Shown in pieces: positions 12,801 through 27,800 of a stretch of DNA of 64,000 nucleotides. Where the stretch lies: positions 4,024,576 to 4,088,575 of the forward strand of contig JAQFVV010000036.1 in the NCBI GenBank assembly GCA_028023455.1, read 5' to 3'. A model generated the notes under the pieces. The model saw only the letters and a program-made list of their open reading frames with translations, was not told where the DNA came from and did not search any database. Each line of letters opens with the position of its first letter. Position 1 is the first letter of the stretch. The position numbers were made by a program, and so were the translations under genes. The DNA comes from Epiperipatus broadwayi (Eukaryota > Onychophora > Udeonychophora > Euonychophora > Peripatidae).

Positions 12801-15800
12801 TTCCATAATCAGAAATTAAAGACGTAATTGTTACTGTCATTGTTTTAACATGAGCTAATTATTTATAAATATTAAGGATAATATAATATTTTAATATTTA
12901 TGTAATAAATAAATATTTTTTGCAAAAGAATATGGATTTGTCAAGCGTTGGTGGTCGAGTGGTCAGCACAGCTGCCTTACAAGCAGTTGTCCTGGGTTTT
13001 GCGGGTTCGATTCCCGGCCGATGCTTTGACACATGAGAAAAAAAGAATATGGATTATTTTTTTTTACCATTGTAATACTTCTAGAAAGTTATTAATTTAT
13101 ATTAGATATTACATAGTAACTAATATTTGAAATTAAAACTATGACATTATCTGCGCAAATCTCATATAGATCACATCAGAATTAGCTAGAATTTTATTGT
13201 ATACAAAATGGATTTTATTCACTATAATACTGTTTGCCATTGGTAATTATCTGTAAATTCACACTGCCTACAGCAAAAGTTATACCAATTGTATTTTTCA
13301 TTACTAGTCAATTATCACAATGCTGTAATTTTTTATGTATCTATATGTATGAAAACGGAGCAGATCTAGCTATGAAAATTAAACAAATCCATCATATTAA
13401 TTTTTGCAAATTAAAAAATAAATATATGTAAATAATTTTACCATATTTTTGTTGTTAGGTAAAAAATAATTTACGTTTAGTCTTGCAAATTTTTTTATTT
13501 TTAAATTCTTAAAATCATTTGCTGTGAAAATGGTATTTTTAATTCCGTAAATTATTTAAAAAGATAAAGAAACATAAAATGAATAAATTGAATTTTATTA
13601 TGGAAACATGTTTTATAATTTCAAGTTTGTTATATTGAAACAAGTATTATGGAGAATTGTGTGCAAGTGTTCATATTTTAGAATTTTTTTTTTTTTTAAA
13701 CGTTTTTAATTTACGAATTCAAATACTGAAGTATCACCTTCATCAGTTGTAGCAAGCTTTTATAGATTATTAACCAGTAATAAGAATTTGCTAAAATCCT
13801 ATTTTATAACAAGCATATTTTATTTGCTTTATTTTAGTGTTAAAGATGTTCTACATACCATTATTAAGTGTGTTGATTTTTTTAGCTTACAAAATTAAAT
13901 ATAATATTCCAGTAAAGGATTCAGCAATTATAAGAATACAGTACCTCTTTCACTGGGGGGGGGGGGGAGGCCATATTTAATTACAATCATTTTTTGTTGT
14001 TGTTACTGTCAGGACATTGACACTCATCTGACCAAACAGATCCTCTTGGGCTCTTACTTTCCAGCTAATAATAGCTAAAATATTCTTTTACTGACCAATA
14101 TTGAATGGAATTCTTGAATTAGCTATACACCAGCAATATGGAGGAAAATAATTCTAAACCTAACCTGCTCATAATTGAAAAAAAATGTTCAAACTTCACC
14201 TAGCACGATTCAAACTCCAGGTCACAAACATTAAAGATAAATTCAGAAATCATAACATATTTTGGTCATATTGAAATTATAATCGTTCATCTGAAAGCTA
14301 TAATTATTCATATAGATATTATCTTGATATAAAAGATTCTTTCCAGACCTACAAATGAACTTGCTGGATGGGGTTATGAAAACTCAAGAAATCTTCAAAA
14401 ATTAAAACTATCATTTTATCAAGATGGTATGTTCAATCTTTAACCTAAACCAACCATACACAATCTTTTTTTTTTTGGAGGTGGGGGGTACATACATATG
14501 TTTACTATGTTACATGACCCACAAAATATTATGCCTCATCATATGGTAATTTAAAAAATAAACCTATTTAAAAATTACTGTGATTTTTGATATTTTGACT
14601 GCTGCAAGCTACTCTTAATATTTTCTTCGCATATTTAACTTTAGAATAGGATGATTCACAACAAAGAAACAGAAGCAACTCTTTCCATACAATAGTGCCA
14701 CCTAGGGCTAGCATTAGTAATCAGTTGATGCTGAAACATTTGTGCATCAAAATCCCTATTTAGTGCCTACTCATCCATATCTCAAGATTAGTTTCTAGCT
14801 TATGGTTTTCGGCAGTGAAGAGAACCCTGCACTTAAATCTTTTGATGTAATGCAATCCTCCAGCTACTTTTTCTTTTTAATTAATTATAAAGCTTTGCAC
14901 CCGATTGAAAACAATAAAGTTTTCAATCAAAGCTAATTTGCTTATATAGTCATACAGATCTGAACCCAGTTGGATGATGAAAATCATGAGCTAGAAACTA
15001 GTCTGAGGTTATTGGATGGATAGGCACCAGATCCTTTTAGCATCCATTGATTATTATGGCTTGCACTAGGTGGTATTATTGTATGGAGAAAGTTGATACT
15101 ATTTTAAAAGTTTGGGTAAGCATAAGAAATGGTGGTCATGAGATGTTTTTGTGGTTTAATGATTCATAAAGACAGGTTGATGCAAATACAGGCAGCATAT
15201 GGACACATTTTTATAAGATTTTGTATTATTCGGGCACTAATTTCCAAAATTCAGTATACTTTCCCTCTCCCTCTTTTTTTAAAAAAAATAATCTCCATAT
15301 TCATATCATTTTTGAGCTCGTTTAATTCATCAAATAGTTCTGCATAATCATATACCCATACAGCTAATCCAATATATTAATTTCTGTTCCTAAATACCAA
15401 GGATTTTCTCCAAGCAAAAGATAATTATTAATAGTTCTTAAATCGTGAAATCTGCTCTTAAATCTTTTATATAAGGCAAGTAAATAATTTCAAATGATCG
15501 TATAATATTTTGGAGATATGTCATTACCATCGTATTTAGTTTTTGTTATCATTTTTGCTATATGTGTTCAAACAACTATATATATATATTATATAAAGAG
15601 TAAAGTTAATAATAGTAAAAATATGATTATGTATATTAATTATATAAAAAAATAGTCACTGCTAAATAGGGTTTATGTTAGATAAAATTTAATTATAATT
15701 CAATCATTGCTTAATCATTTATGAAACTGATTAACATATTTTATCTAAAATAAAATTGTTCAATTTAGCAGTGATTTGCATTAAATAACAGTATATTTTA

Positions 15801-18800
15801 AGAATATATATGAATATATTCTAAAAAGGATTTACAGTTAATTAAAATAGAAAGAAAAATAAAATGAAAGATAAAATATTAATTTTGTTGGACTATTTCC
15901 ATCATCTATCATTAAATGTTGAATGTATAGAAAATTTTAAACTTGTAAGAGTAGCTTATAATCCTATCGAAACCAGCCTTTATTTATCCACACAAATCCA
16001 TTTAAAAGATAAGTTTAACTAACAGATAGTTGAATATAGACTATCATTCTTTTTAGTTAACATATATATATACGTGACAAATGCTTGCTTTATTAAGTGC
16101 CAAATTAAACAAATGTCACAATGAACTAATTTCCCTTTACTAAAAAGTAAAAAAAAAAGGATTAAAGAAATCCTTCATATATATATCAACAATGAGTTAT
16201 TTGTCAATATGTTGTACGTCACTAATAAAGACTTAGATTTAGTAAACATAGTGATGACCTAATATCAAGTCAATCTCTAGGCAACCAAGTATGGAAAATA
16301 AAAATAGAATTCTATTACGTAATTTTATTTTTTTAACTACAATCAGTATAATACACGCAACAATAGATAGCTACTGCAATGGAAAAGGAAATGAAAATGC
16401 TAGTTTACTAAACCGGAAACTAAGCGGGGTACAAAAACAAATCCAGTTCATTTCCATTGTCTTCTGTTGTTTTTCAAATGATACAATAACTGCCCAAAGC
16501 CAACCTTTAAAGATCGAATGTTTGAGTCCAAGAGAAGATGGACGACTTGTTCGAATATTCCATATTATCCGTATAATTTTCATAGCGCAAAATTGTAAGA
16601 AACTATAACCGACATTTAAACAGAGAAAACTTCGATAAATTTGTGCGGTTTAACAAAAGAACTGAACTGATTTTAAATTGAAATTTAAAAATAAAAACTG
16701 CGCTATTATTCAAACACGAAGAAAAAAGAAATAAAACATCGCCAGCCTATATATAAATGATGAAGTATTTTTTTCTTATATAAGCCATTAAATGCCAAAT
16801 AGTAAATTAAGAAAAAGTAAATCTGTTACAAACTGCTGTGCAATGTATTCTGGCTAAATTAACATTGCCATAGGACTGGAGTGCTACTGTCCAACCATAG
16901 AAGGGCAATGATTTAATCTACTTATCTGTATAATGCCTAAATAAACACAAAATGTCTCTCAGTAAATGTCTAAATGGATCGAGAAGGGAAGCAACTGCAG
17001 AAAATGGAAAGTGTCGTTTAAGCATGTTGCCGAGGAATTCTAGCAACTGATGAATGACCTACAGAAGAAGAATGATTCAAAGAGATAGACTGTATCCATA
17101 AGAGACATTATTGCCAAAATCATGGACATTAACAAAGGTGAACTAATGTTTTGATTTATTATGTATTGTTTTTTTTATATATGTTTGTAAAAATTCTTGT
17201 TTTATCTCCATACTTGGAAGCTTAAACATATCTATAACTTGGAAGAGTCCACTATGATTGAAAGCAATAAAATGAGGGGGGGGGGCATTAAGTTAGAGAA
17301 AAATATTTTTTTTATGTTAAATAAAGTTTAGATCCGTTCCCTCCATAATGACTTGACATTTGACTATCATCACTATGATATTGAATGAGGTAAAAAAAAA
17401 TTATACTATTCCATATTAAGCACATACACTACTACAAGATAGAGTTTGTGTTTTATTTGTTCATTGTTAATGAACAATTATTTGTTGTTTTTTTTTTGGC
17501 ATGAATAATTAATCTTGTGCATATGTTCTTTCCTATCAACCTTAGAGAATTGTACATGGGGGGGGGGGCAAAGAAGATGAAACATCAATAACTGGAATAT
17601 AAATTTGTTAGTCAGCTTCGCGGTCAATTTAATAAAAGATTTTTTTTTATTTGCTTTGTAAATAATTAGTGCCATGTTATGTACTTCTATCATGGGTATG
17701 GGTTGGAATAATGAAAACATTTGATTGCTGATATGGTAGAAATGCATTTTTGACACACACAATTATATTATTTTGGTATGTTTAAAAGTTTTGAATTTTT
17801 ATTTTGTTGTTAAATAAACGTTGTCAATTTGATTCAAATTAAACTGCCTCTAGTTTATCAAAATCATTTATATATTCATTCATCAACATATAACCGGATA
17901 CATATGTATACAAACATTTCATTCTTATATAATAATACACTATTATGTTTGAGTAGTTCTTTAAATTAATTGGAACCTGTATAGAGGTGCGGTAATTGCT
18001 ATCTAGTGTAAGTTCAACCCTGAAGAGAAGTGACAGCAAATTTCTCCGAGTTTAAATACTAAGGCATAATGGAATCCGAAAGAGTGGTGAGGTATGGATG
18101 AACTAACCCAAATTAGATCTAAATTTAAGGTGTTAACTTAGCTAGCCCACTAGAGGTAGATACAATCATAGGTTAGGTACTGCATTGCATCATTCACAGC
18201 CCTAGGTCCAACTGTAGTGAGATGCGTTACCCCTTCTTCTGGTGGAAAACTCAGACCGTTACAAACTTTTCAAATACAAACAACTTGTTTGTTAGTAATA
18301 ACACACAAATAGATAACACACGTTAATAATTACACAATATTTTGAGTAGTAGTATTCTCTACTCTTCGTCAGGTATTGCTGGCCTGACCATGATCTTTAG
18401 ATTCTCAAATATTGAATTTTAAGGCAATGCTGTAACCAACTTTGACAGAATAGCTCACAATTGGTTAGAGCGTTGCTTTAAAATTCGAGAAATCTAAAGA
18501 TGTAAGTTTGACTTCTATGCTAACATCACCACTGGTCAGACCAGCAATACCTGAAGAAGAATAAAGAATAATACTATTTGAAAAATTGTGTAATTATTAA
18601 CTTTGTGTTGCCTATTTGTGTGTTATTACAAACAAGTTGTTTGTATTTGAAAAATTTAAATAAAGTTTAAAATTTTCTATAATCCAACATATCGCATCTA
18701 ATATACAATCATCACAACTCTTCAGGCAAATGAAATATTAATTTCTCTTGATTGTCTAAGTAAAACTTCCTTTTTTTAAATCCTTGCCTTCATAAAGAAA

Positions 18801-21800
18801 AACAAATCTTGTAAATAATTTTTAATATGTAAGAATTTCATTTCAAAAACTAGAAAATATAATATTCTAATTTTTTAAATTTGAATATGAATAGTTAGAA
18901 AAAGTCTGTTGCAAAATATATGAATATTATTAAAAAAAAAAAAGTTTTATTTTTTATTATATTTATAACTGAGATTTTGGTCATAATCAAAAATTACATA
19001 AAATATTTGTATCAAATAGAACCTTTTATATATAATTTCAAATGATTTATATTTCAAAATATAAAGAAATATTGTTATTTATTTAATCAATATATAAGCC
19101 ATTCCAGATTTTTTTTAGATATTTATATAAAATAAATTTTGTCTGTTTCTTTTTCCTTTACTTTAAGTATATATATATATAAACACCTTCACTTAAGGTT
19201 ACACATACACTGTGTTATATACCATGAGATTAATCATTCTCAACATATAATTCTTAAAAATTGTAATGTAGTACATATCATTTTTTAAAGAAAAATCTTT
19301 AGCTTTCTTATCAAATAAGATGTGGAAACTTATATAAAATATTGTTAATAAAAAAATTAAATGAAAGACAATAAATATAAGATGTGATATGTTGGACTAT
19401 TTCCATCATCTATGAGTGAATGTTGAATGTAAAGAAAATTTTAAACTTTCTTTAAACTTTTCAAATACAAACATACTTGTTAGTAATAACCCACAAATAG
19501 ACTACACAGGTTATTAATTACACAACGCTTTGAATAGTATTATTCTCCATTCTTCTTCAGGTGTTGCTGGCCTAATATGCACAGTGACAGTATTCGCAAA
19601 GAAGTCTAATTCACACTTATTAGATTCTTGAATATTGAATTTAAGTTTAAAATTTTCTATACATTCACCCATAGATGATGGAAATAGTCCAACATATCAC
19701 ATCTAATAATATAACGTCATCACAAATCTTCAGGCAGAGACAATAAATATAATTCAATAGTCAAGATTATCGTCTAGAAATGTGATTTGCAAATATAGCA
19801 TATAACTACTTTTAATATACACAGGAATATATATGTACATATATTTTTATTGTAGGTATTACACATGATAGGAGAAGCTATAGGTAATCTTATGGAAGCA
19901 GAATTTGTTGGAAGTTATGATAAAAAAGGCAATCAGGTTTTGAGTGAAAATACTACAATAGATGATTGGAAACTTAAAACGTATCTTTCTCATGGAAGTT
20001 TATTAGCAAACAGCTGCGCCGGTGCACTTGAATTGGTCAATCACAGTGAGGATGTTAAAAAACAAGCATTTTTATTGGGAAAATATATTGCTTTTGTTAG
20101 ACAGGTATATTTTTTAATTATATATGTATTTTTAATATGTATGTCAGTCATGAAGTATTATTGATTGCTAATTGGTCACAAAAAAAATTATTAAAGCAGA
20201 ATAATATTAGTCAGGGATTTAAAATTTAAATATATATATACATATAATTAGCAATGAATTTAACAATTAATTTATTATTTAGTATACGTATTATTTATTT
20301 TTCCCTTTGTATTTATAAATCAAATTTGTATACATTTGTTTGCTTAATGAAGTGGTTTTTTTCTTCTTTATAACATAAAACAATGCACTTTTATGGTGAG
20401 CTTCACCGAAAGTGCACCCAGTTTTTTCTTATAAAGAATAAAGAAACCATCTCATTATGCAGATGAAGACATATGCAAATTTGAATTTTATGTATTTATT
20501 ATAAAATTAGCATAACGGAAAAATATTAAAAACTTTTGTTTGAAAACTATATCATAGTTTTGAAATTTAAATAACTAATTTGTGCCATAGATTATTATTC
20601 TTGCTATCATTTAATTGCCCCTAAACCTGCAGTAATAATTATATTATTTGATTGATCAAACTTACTATTACAAAATAAGGCTATATATACCCATGAAGAC
20701 AGAGTTTCATCATTCTCTGTACTTAACGGTTAAAATTTTAGCTCCGTAATCTTTATGAATATTATGTATCAAGCTTGTTTCAGTCATGAATAGTTCTGAT
20801 CATCATTTCCATCATTCTCTTTTTGATTTCTTTTACAGCTGAATTGCTTCAACTAATAAAATTAATAATTTTCAGTCATCAATTAATTACATGAATTGTA
20901 GTTTTCTATTATCTTTTTAAAATAATTCAAACAATTAATTTATTATTTAGTTTATGTATTATTGGAAATAAATTTAAAAAAACAAAAATTTCCTAAACTT
21001 ATATGTTTGTAATTTATATAAAATTGAAATTTTTTTGTAAATATATATTATATGCTGTTTTTCTCTTTAGTCATTTTTATTTTATCCATGCTCTTTACAC
21101 TAGCTACAGTCTACAATATAGAAGTTTTTTTTTCCATTGTAACTTGATAATTTCTAATATTACTGTGGATATATAAAAATCAAATACATATACCTAGGGC
21201 AGAACATCACAGCTTTGTTATGTGCTTGAAGGTATCTATCGAATTTATGAATAGAGATAAATGCTTTTGACATTTGACTTGTGTACATCTTAAATCCATA
21301 TTTGGGAGAAATATATTTTTGAATTTTTTTAGTAATTTATTTTTTGGTAATTTATATATCTAGTAAAGTCAGTAAATTTGGTCTTGCTTAAAATAATAAA
21401 ACGAGTGCAGTTGATTCATTAGAAATAAAATCTCAAAAACAAGAATGTTTATGGATGAATCACCACAAATCAACTGAATATTCTCTTGTGGCTCAATTTT
21501 CAGTACGAGTTACTTCAAATCATGTTAATATTTATTGAGATGAGACAGATAATAACTTTGTTTTGACTCTGATATGCTGTATTCTTGCAGACTGAAATAT
21601 TTTCACCTATTATTTCTTTTTCAACTCTATACAATGAGTAATTCCTATTTATAATTAGTCTGGTTTTTTTTTTAACTATTTATATATCTTATAATCTTTG
21701 ATTTTTCATTGCTACTTTTCTCATAACTCATCTTTCAATATAAATAATTTACAGAAAAATTAATGCATCAGAATATATCAAGACTAAATATATCGTTTAT

Positions 21801-24800
21801 ATTAATATCGTTTATATTAAGGTGTTGTCCAATAGCACATTTGATAGCAGATATCAAAATAACCTCAACTCACATCACACCAATATTGAGATGAAATGAA
21901 TTAATAAAAAAACTACCCCAGGTTTCCTTTTTTATTTCAGAGTAGAAATTTAATTATTCAAAAAACTCTTATGAGGTCCTTGAAAACACATTCATTATAA
22001 GAATAAAGTATACAAAATCAACAAACATAGCAGTCAGTTATTTGAAAGCATTTCATACATATAGCCGATGGTGTTAAAATACTCAGCTAATTATCTGGGA
22101 GAAGATGAAAACCAAATTCAGTGCATAACATATAAAAGTTGATGCTGGCTTAAATTTCTGAAATAATAAGTTCACTTGTATCACTGCTCAAGAAATCCAA
22201 AGATTATATTGGCAGGTTTAGATATTCAGTCACTAACTAGAGCATTTTAAATGAAACCATTGAACTAAACAATGTTAGTGTATTATTTAATGTCCTTCAA
22301 TCCTCTTATAAATATTCCTGCTTTTACATTAACAAATATATTTTTTTATAATAAAACCCATTATTCAATAATGCCCATTTGTGAATTGACTATCTTGATT
22401 GAAGATAACTTTTCTAAAATATTTGTATAACTAAAGTATTATATTTCACTCATTCTCATACATAGTACTTTATTCAACAAGTTTCTCAATAAAGATTCTC
22501 TGAATCCATCATTATATTCATTACATTGAACTTTTAAAATGTCTGAATCTGAGAAACTGCCTCTTCTAAGTAAACATCTTTTAGGTTTTAACAATAACCA
22601 CAAGAGTCGTTATCAATTTTATTTTTAAAAAATTGTAACATGAAATTTCTATACCTCTTAATTAGTTCATCACTATTGGCAGTTATTTTTACTATTTATA
22701 GTGTATGTTTCGAGAATTCTTGCTTTCAAGATTATTTTTTACAATTAATGAAAAGTTTAAAAAATTTTGCACTTGTTAAATGACACAGTTTATACAAATT
22801 TAATCTTATAAGTTAATTTGAAAGAACAAGGCAAAACTCTCCATATAGTAGTGCCACTCTGTGCTAACCAGAGTAATCAATGGATGCCAGAAGGCCTGTG
22901 CATAAAATCGCTATCTATTGGATGAGTAGGCATTAGATAGGGATTTTATGCACAGGCCTTCTGGCATCGATTACTCTGGTTGGCATACGGTGGCACTACT
23001 GTATGGAGAGTTTTGCCTTGTTTAATAACAATTATGAGTCTCCAGAATCACATTCAAATTCAGTAGCTTGACAAATGAGCTCAGGAAAAAGCCCTGAAGC
23101 TGTTCTTTAAAGATAGACAAATTTTTGGAAATGTCCTCTAGTTCTCTCCTACCAAATTTATTTGTACAATAAGTTTAATGGTTAAAATTTTCTATCTTAA
23201 ATTCTCTGTAAATTTAGTCAAAATGTCAATAGTTAATATTAATTCATTTTTGTAATCTAATAGTGAACATTAACCATTACTAATAGTTAATCCTAAGGTC
23301 AAAATATAATTTTCCGTGACATTTTTTAACAAACTCATAAAGAAATTTCATAGATTGAAGAAGCAATCTAAATACAGTATCTTACTTTATATTTGATATT
23401 TACAAGCTGAAGATAGCTTTTATTCTGTTAGCACTTGGTATTAAGACATGCTGACTTTTGCAAGTTATGTAAGTTAATGATGTGGTAATAATAATATTTT
23501 TGTTCCCACTATTCAAGTTTGTATATTAAATTGGTAGATACTCTTTGAATTGATTCTTAAGATAAGTTAAAAAAATAAATGTCATTTATACATGCACATG
23601 TGCTATATGTATCCTTACAATTTCTAAAATTTGTAAATAATTTTAGTATCACAAGTCTAAAGTTGCAGTGTATATTACAATTTTAGTATATATGATAAAA
23701 ATCTTAAAAAAGATATAATAAAGATGTATATATTTTATAAGTTATTTTCATTCTTTTTGGTATATCGTTCACTTTTTGACAAAGATTATCAAAACTTAAA
23801 TAGAAATAGGGTTTATAATTATACAAGAAAGATCAAAAACAGGAAGAGAGCATGCCTATGAATTTCTGCCAGTTTATCATAATAAAATACATATTTTCTT
23901 ACTATTTTTCATTATACATTTTCTGTGAGTTGAAAGAAATAGTTTCAAGCTTATCTTTGATAAGCGACCCATTTTTTTTTTTACTAAATTGAGAGATTTA
24001 TCTGAAAAAATAATTGATTTCTTTGTCTTCATACAATATGAAATCAGTATTAAACTTTCTGATGCAGTTGATATAAAGTTCAGATATTCAAAAAGTAATT
24101 ATAGCATCTCAAAGTAATTTCAATAAATTTTAATGCATAAAATACTACTACCGAGACTATAGATACATTGTTATTCATTGTCAAGCAACAAGTGAAATCT
24201 AGTAATTTATTCTTCCATTAGATATTTCTTTTGATCATTCTTTTAAATTGCAAATCCAGTTTATATGTAATTAAAGAAACCTATCAAGTAAAAAGTAGCT
24301 CATTTCTTCTTGAAAAATATAGTTTGCACAGTTGGCTTATACGTCATTCATAAGCAACCAAATTTATTTATTTGAATTATATGTCATATTAAAGTTATTC
24401 AAACTTCCTAGTCAGCAACCAAAACATAATAGCTATGGTTATGGAAATGCCATTTCTTCAACATCTGCATGTATGACTACTTCAGTTGATGGAAAATAAT
24501 TTTAGTCAGATGCCATGGTTCATTACTCCGTCCAAGTTACGTAACATGTATAATATATTCACTTCTAACGTCTAATTTGATAGCATGTCTGGAATTCATT
24601 GGTAAAGAAAATCATTCCCAAAGTAAATTTTACCCAAAACCTTTATGTTTAAATAAATTGTAGCAAATACCAAACCACAGTTCATTTTATTCTAATTTTA
24701 AACATTTAAGCTTCATTGTTACAAACAAATTTCATACTAAATTTTTGAAACTAGCAATGAGAACTATTAAAGCAACTGTAATGTAATATAACATTTAAAT

Positions 24801-27800
24801 AGCATATTTCCATTCTGAGATTTAATCACTTTAGTAAATGAAATATTGGGCTAAAATCAGGATAATTCATATTTGAATCTATTATAATAAACATTTAAAA
24901 TGAATATACAAATTCGTTTGGGATGTAAATAAAAATAACTTGCATTCATTAAGGTAAAGATTCAAAATTATTAATTCATCTGTTAAATAATTTAGATAGA
25001 ATAAAATTGGCCACTCTGCTGGCAGATGTTCAAGAGGAGAGGTTCCTTTTGTAAACCATTCTGATTCCATTATTTTTACATTGTAGAAAAAAGACAGAGA
25101 TAAATAAAGACACTGATAATCAGAGACTTGGAAAGATCTGTATCATTCAAGATAGGATTTTGATTTGACTGATCTCTTTTGAAGATTCTATTGAAAATAA
25201 CTTAAAAGTAATCAGAAATGAAAAAAAGACATTTATGGAGCAAAAAATAAAATTAACTAGATTTTATTTAAGTACAATAATGGCAAAAAAGAGAAGACAT
25301 ATAAGATAATAGAAACTATATGAAAACATTCTGGTATTAAATGTAGGAAAATTTAATTTTATGTCCGAAGAATCCATTTGAATGCTTTTTTTCCGTCAGA
25401 TTTATTACCTATGTAATAATGACATAACTTTAGGCTAGTTGCCTTGTTATTTATTCATTTAAATCGCTGACCTTTTCTTTATTGCATGAATGAAGTATTG
25501 GTAAACAGGATGTTAGTAGACATCTCAAAGTTTAGTTCCTTTCAGTCGTTTGAAAAAATTTAGGATAACCCTTAACATTTCTTAAAATGATGGTTTATTC
25601 GAATTTATAGGAAATAGATATTATTAATGGTCTTAAAAGATTTTTCTAAATTAAGTATTTTTGCAAATTTGATCACGAAATAATTTTTCTTCTACAAATA
25701 TTTCTTATATGACTATAATATTTACCATTAACGTTGTTTTTCTTTCAGAGATTACCAATGTTAGTATGTGTATGTATGTGATAAATTTTTAAAAATACAA
25801 CTATATACATATGTGTGTATACATATTTATTCAAATATATTTTAGCTTCATTTAGAATTACTACCATTTGTCACAAGATCTTCATCAAAATTCAACTTAT
25901 GCTCAGCTCCTGTGATTTTTCATTTGAAAAAGGATCCCAGTATCTTTCAGGAAATGTCTTTTATAGACAGTGTAGAAGACATTGATTTTAATAAGGCAAG
26001 TAAAATTATTTGTATACTGTATAAATATTGTGTTTGTCTGCTGCCTTACGATACTAATTTTTATAATGAAAATGTATTAGAATCCCTTATTTATTATTTT
26101 ATCAGATTTGAAATTATTAGTATTTATTTGTTTTAATTCGTTTCTTTTTTTTTTTTTAAGTCATTACTGTAGTAACATATATTAACATTTCTTTCGGTTA
26201 TTTACCAAGACTAGAACAATTGTCTAATCTTTTCCTTTTTTCTATATTTCCTCATAGTCAGTTGTCTGTTACTAAAACAGTTTACAATTTTGGTTATTCA
26301 CCCATTTCCCACAAGATATTTTCATTTTTATAAGATCAATATATTATATTTATCTTTGCAAAAATTATTTACTCTAGCTAATTTCATTTTCTAACAAAAC
26401 TATTTCATAAAATTAATTTGCACTTGATAGCAGTAAAGTCTTTCTTTTCACCTCAGAATTACCCCTAGCAACAGATGATAATACTAGCTTCCCAAACTAG
26501 TTTCTGGATGCTGGTCCTTCTTCAGAAAGGAGCACTATTTATTGCCTTATCACTTTTGTTATTCAGTCTATTGGTTTGAATTTTCAAACTGTTTAGATTT
26601 TAAATTCAAACCAACTTGTTTAGAGATATCTCTAGAATGAAAAAAGAGATTATTGCTTTGAAACAGAATAGATATAAGCAAGAAGAGTCAGATCATTATT
26701 TTATCATATACTATTCTTTTGTCAAAAGGGTCAAAGATCTTGTAATCAGTTTATAACTTAGGGTCTATACAATTAGATAAGAAAGTCAGCTAGACTATCC
26801 AGCTTCCATGATGGAAAATTTTAAGCTGTTAAGTAGATGTGGTGCAAATCAGTGCTCCCATTGAGGAAGGCCTGTATCCAGAAAATAGTTGAAGGATGAG
26901 TTGGCATCATTATCTGACATTCATCAATAGGATATTAATGGAAATGTCTCTGGAATGGAAAGATTACAGCTAAAAGTATTTGCTTCTTCTTTTGATACCA
27001 ATATTTGATCTAGTATTTTTTGTGAATAAGCTTTGTCTATGGAATACAGTGAAATTTTAATTTATCATTTTTTAAGGGGAATGAAAAACAAAAAATGATC
27101 TACATGGGAAGTAGACCTTAGTAGTGGGAAGCCATTAAAACTTACAAAATAAAAGCACTTTAATGAGTATTTTTATTAAAATACATATAAAATGCAATTT
27201 AGCTTTAAACATAAAAACAGTTTAAAACATTCTACACTTACTATTTGAAGGTGTGTGTAAATGTTAAATAATATTAATATAACATTAATTACCTGTATTT
27301 AAAAATTCAAGTTTAATACTTAGTGTATAGGGTATATGAGCACAGACTTTCACACTACCCACCACTCTCCACACACTTGAACACCCATATGTTGAAAAGA
27401 TAAATAATCACCAATACACGTATTTCATGCTAAACCAGCAATCATCAGTTGGTCCAAATTACCATCTCCACACATATATGCTATAAGTGCTCAAATATAT
27501 ATTAAGATAGCCAATTCTCATACTTTAATAGACATATTTCAATCTACTCCACACTCCAACCGTCCTTAATATATATTTGAGCACTTATAGCATATATGTG
27601 TGGAGATGGTAATCTGGACCAACTGATGATTGCTGGTTTAGCATGAAATACATATATTGGTGATTATTTATCTTTTCAACGTATATGGTTTCAAGTGTAT
27701 CAGTGTTATGAGATAGTGTGGATGATTGGTAGGTCGTGTGAAAGTCTGTGCTCATATATTCTATATATTACATATATAGACACAGATATATAATAAGCCT

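Larger units (their letters stand above)
27318..27770. repeat. S3 ribozyme-bearing repeat, complete foldback
   Basis: The left arm begins near GAGCACAGACTTTCACA and the right arm ends with GTGAAAGTCTGTGCTC. The inner part GAGCACTTATAGCATATATG is also mirrored. Each arm holds one hammerhead, in opposite orientation. Located in PDSS2 intron 25996-28881. Confidence 0.85.

Noticed and set aside
12945-13024. Functional tRNA-Val(UAC) gene
   Set aside because: The fold is good, but a T-stem mismatch, the unusual variable arm, the lack of a T4 terminator and two sister copies with the same flanks favour a mobile tRNA-like repeat.
25912-26136. Single-exon 74-residue reading from 25912
   Set aside because: The real PDSS2 exon starts at 25846 and ends at 25995; the rest is intron after the GC donor.
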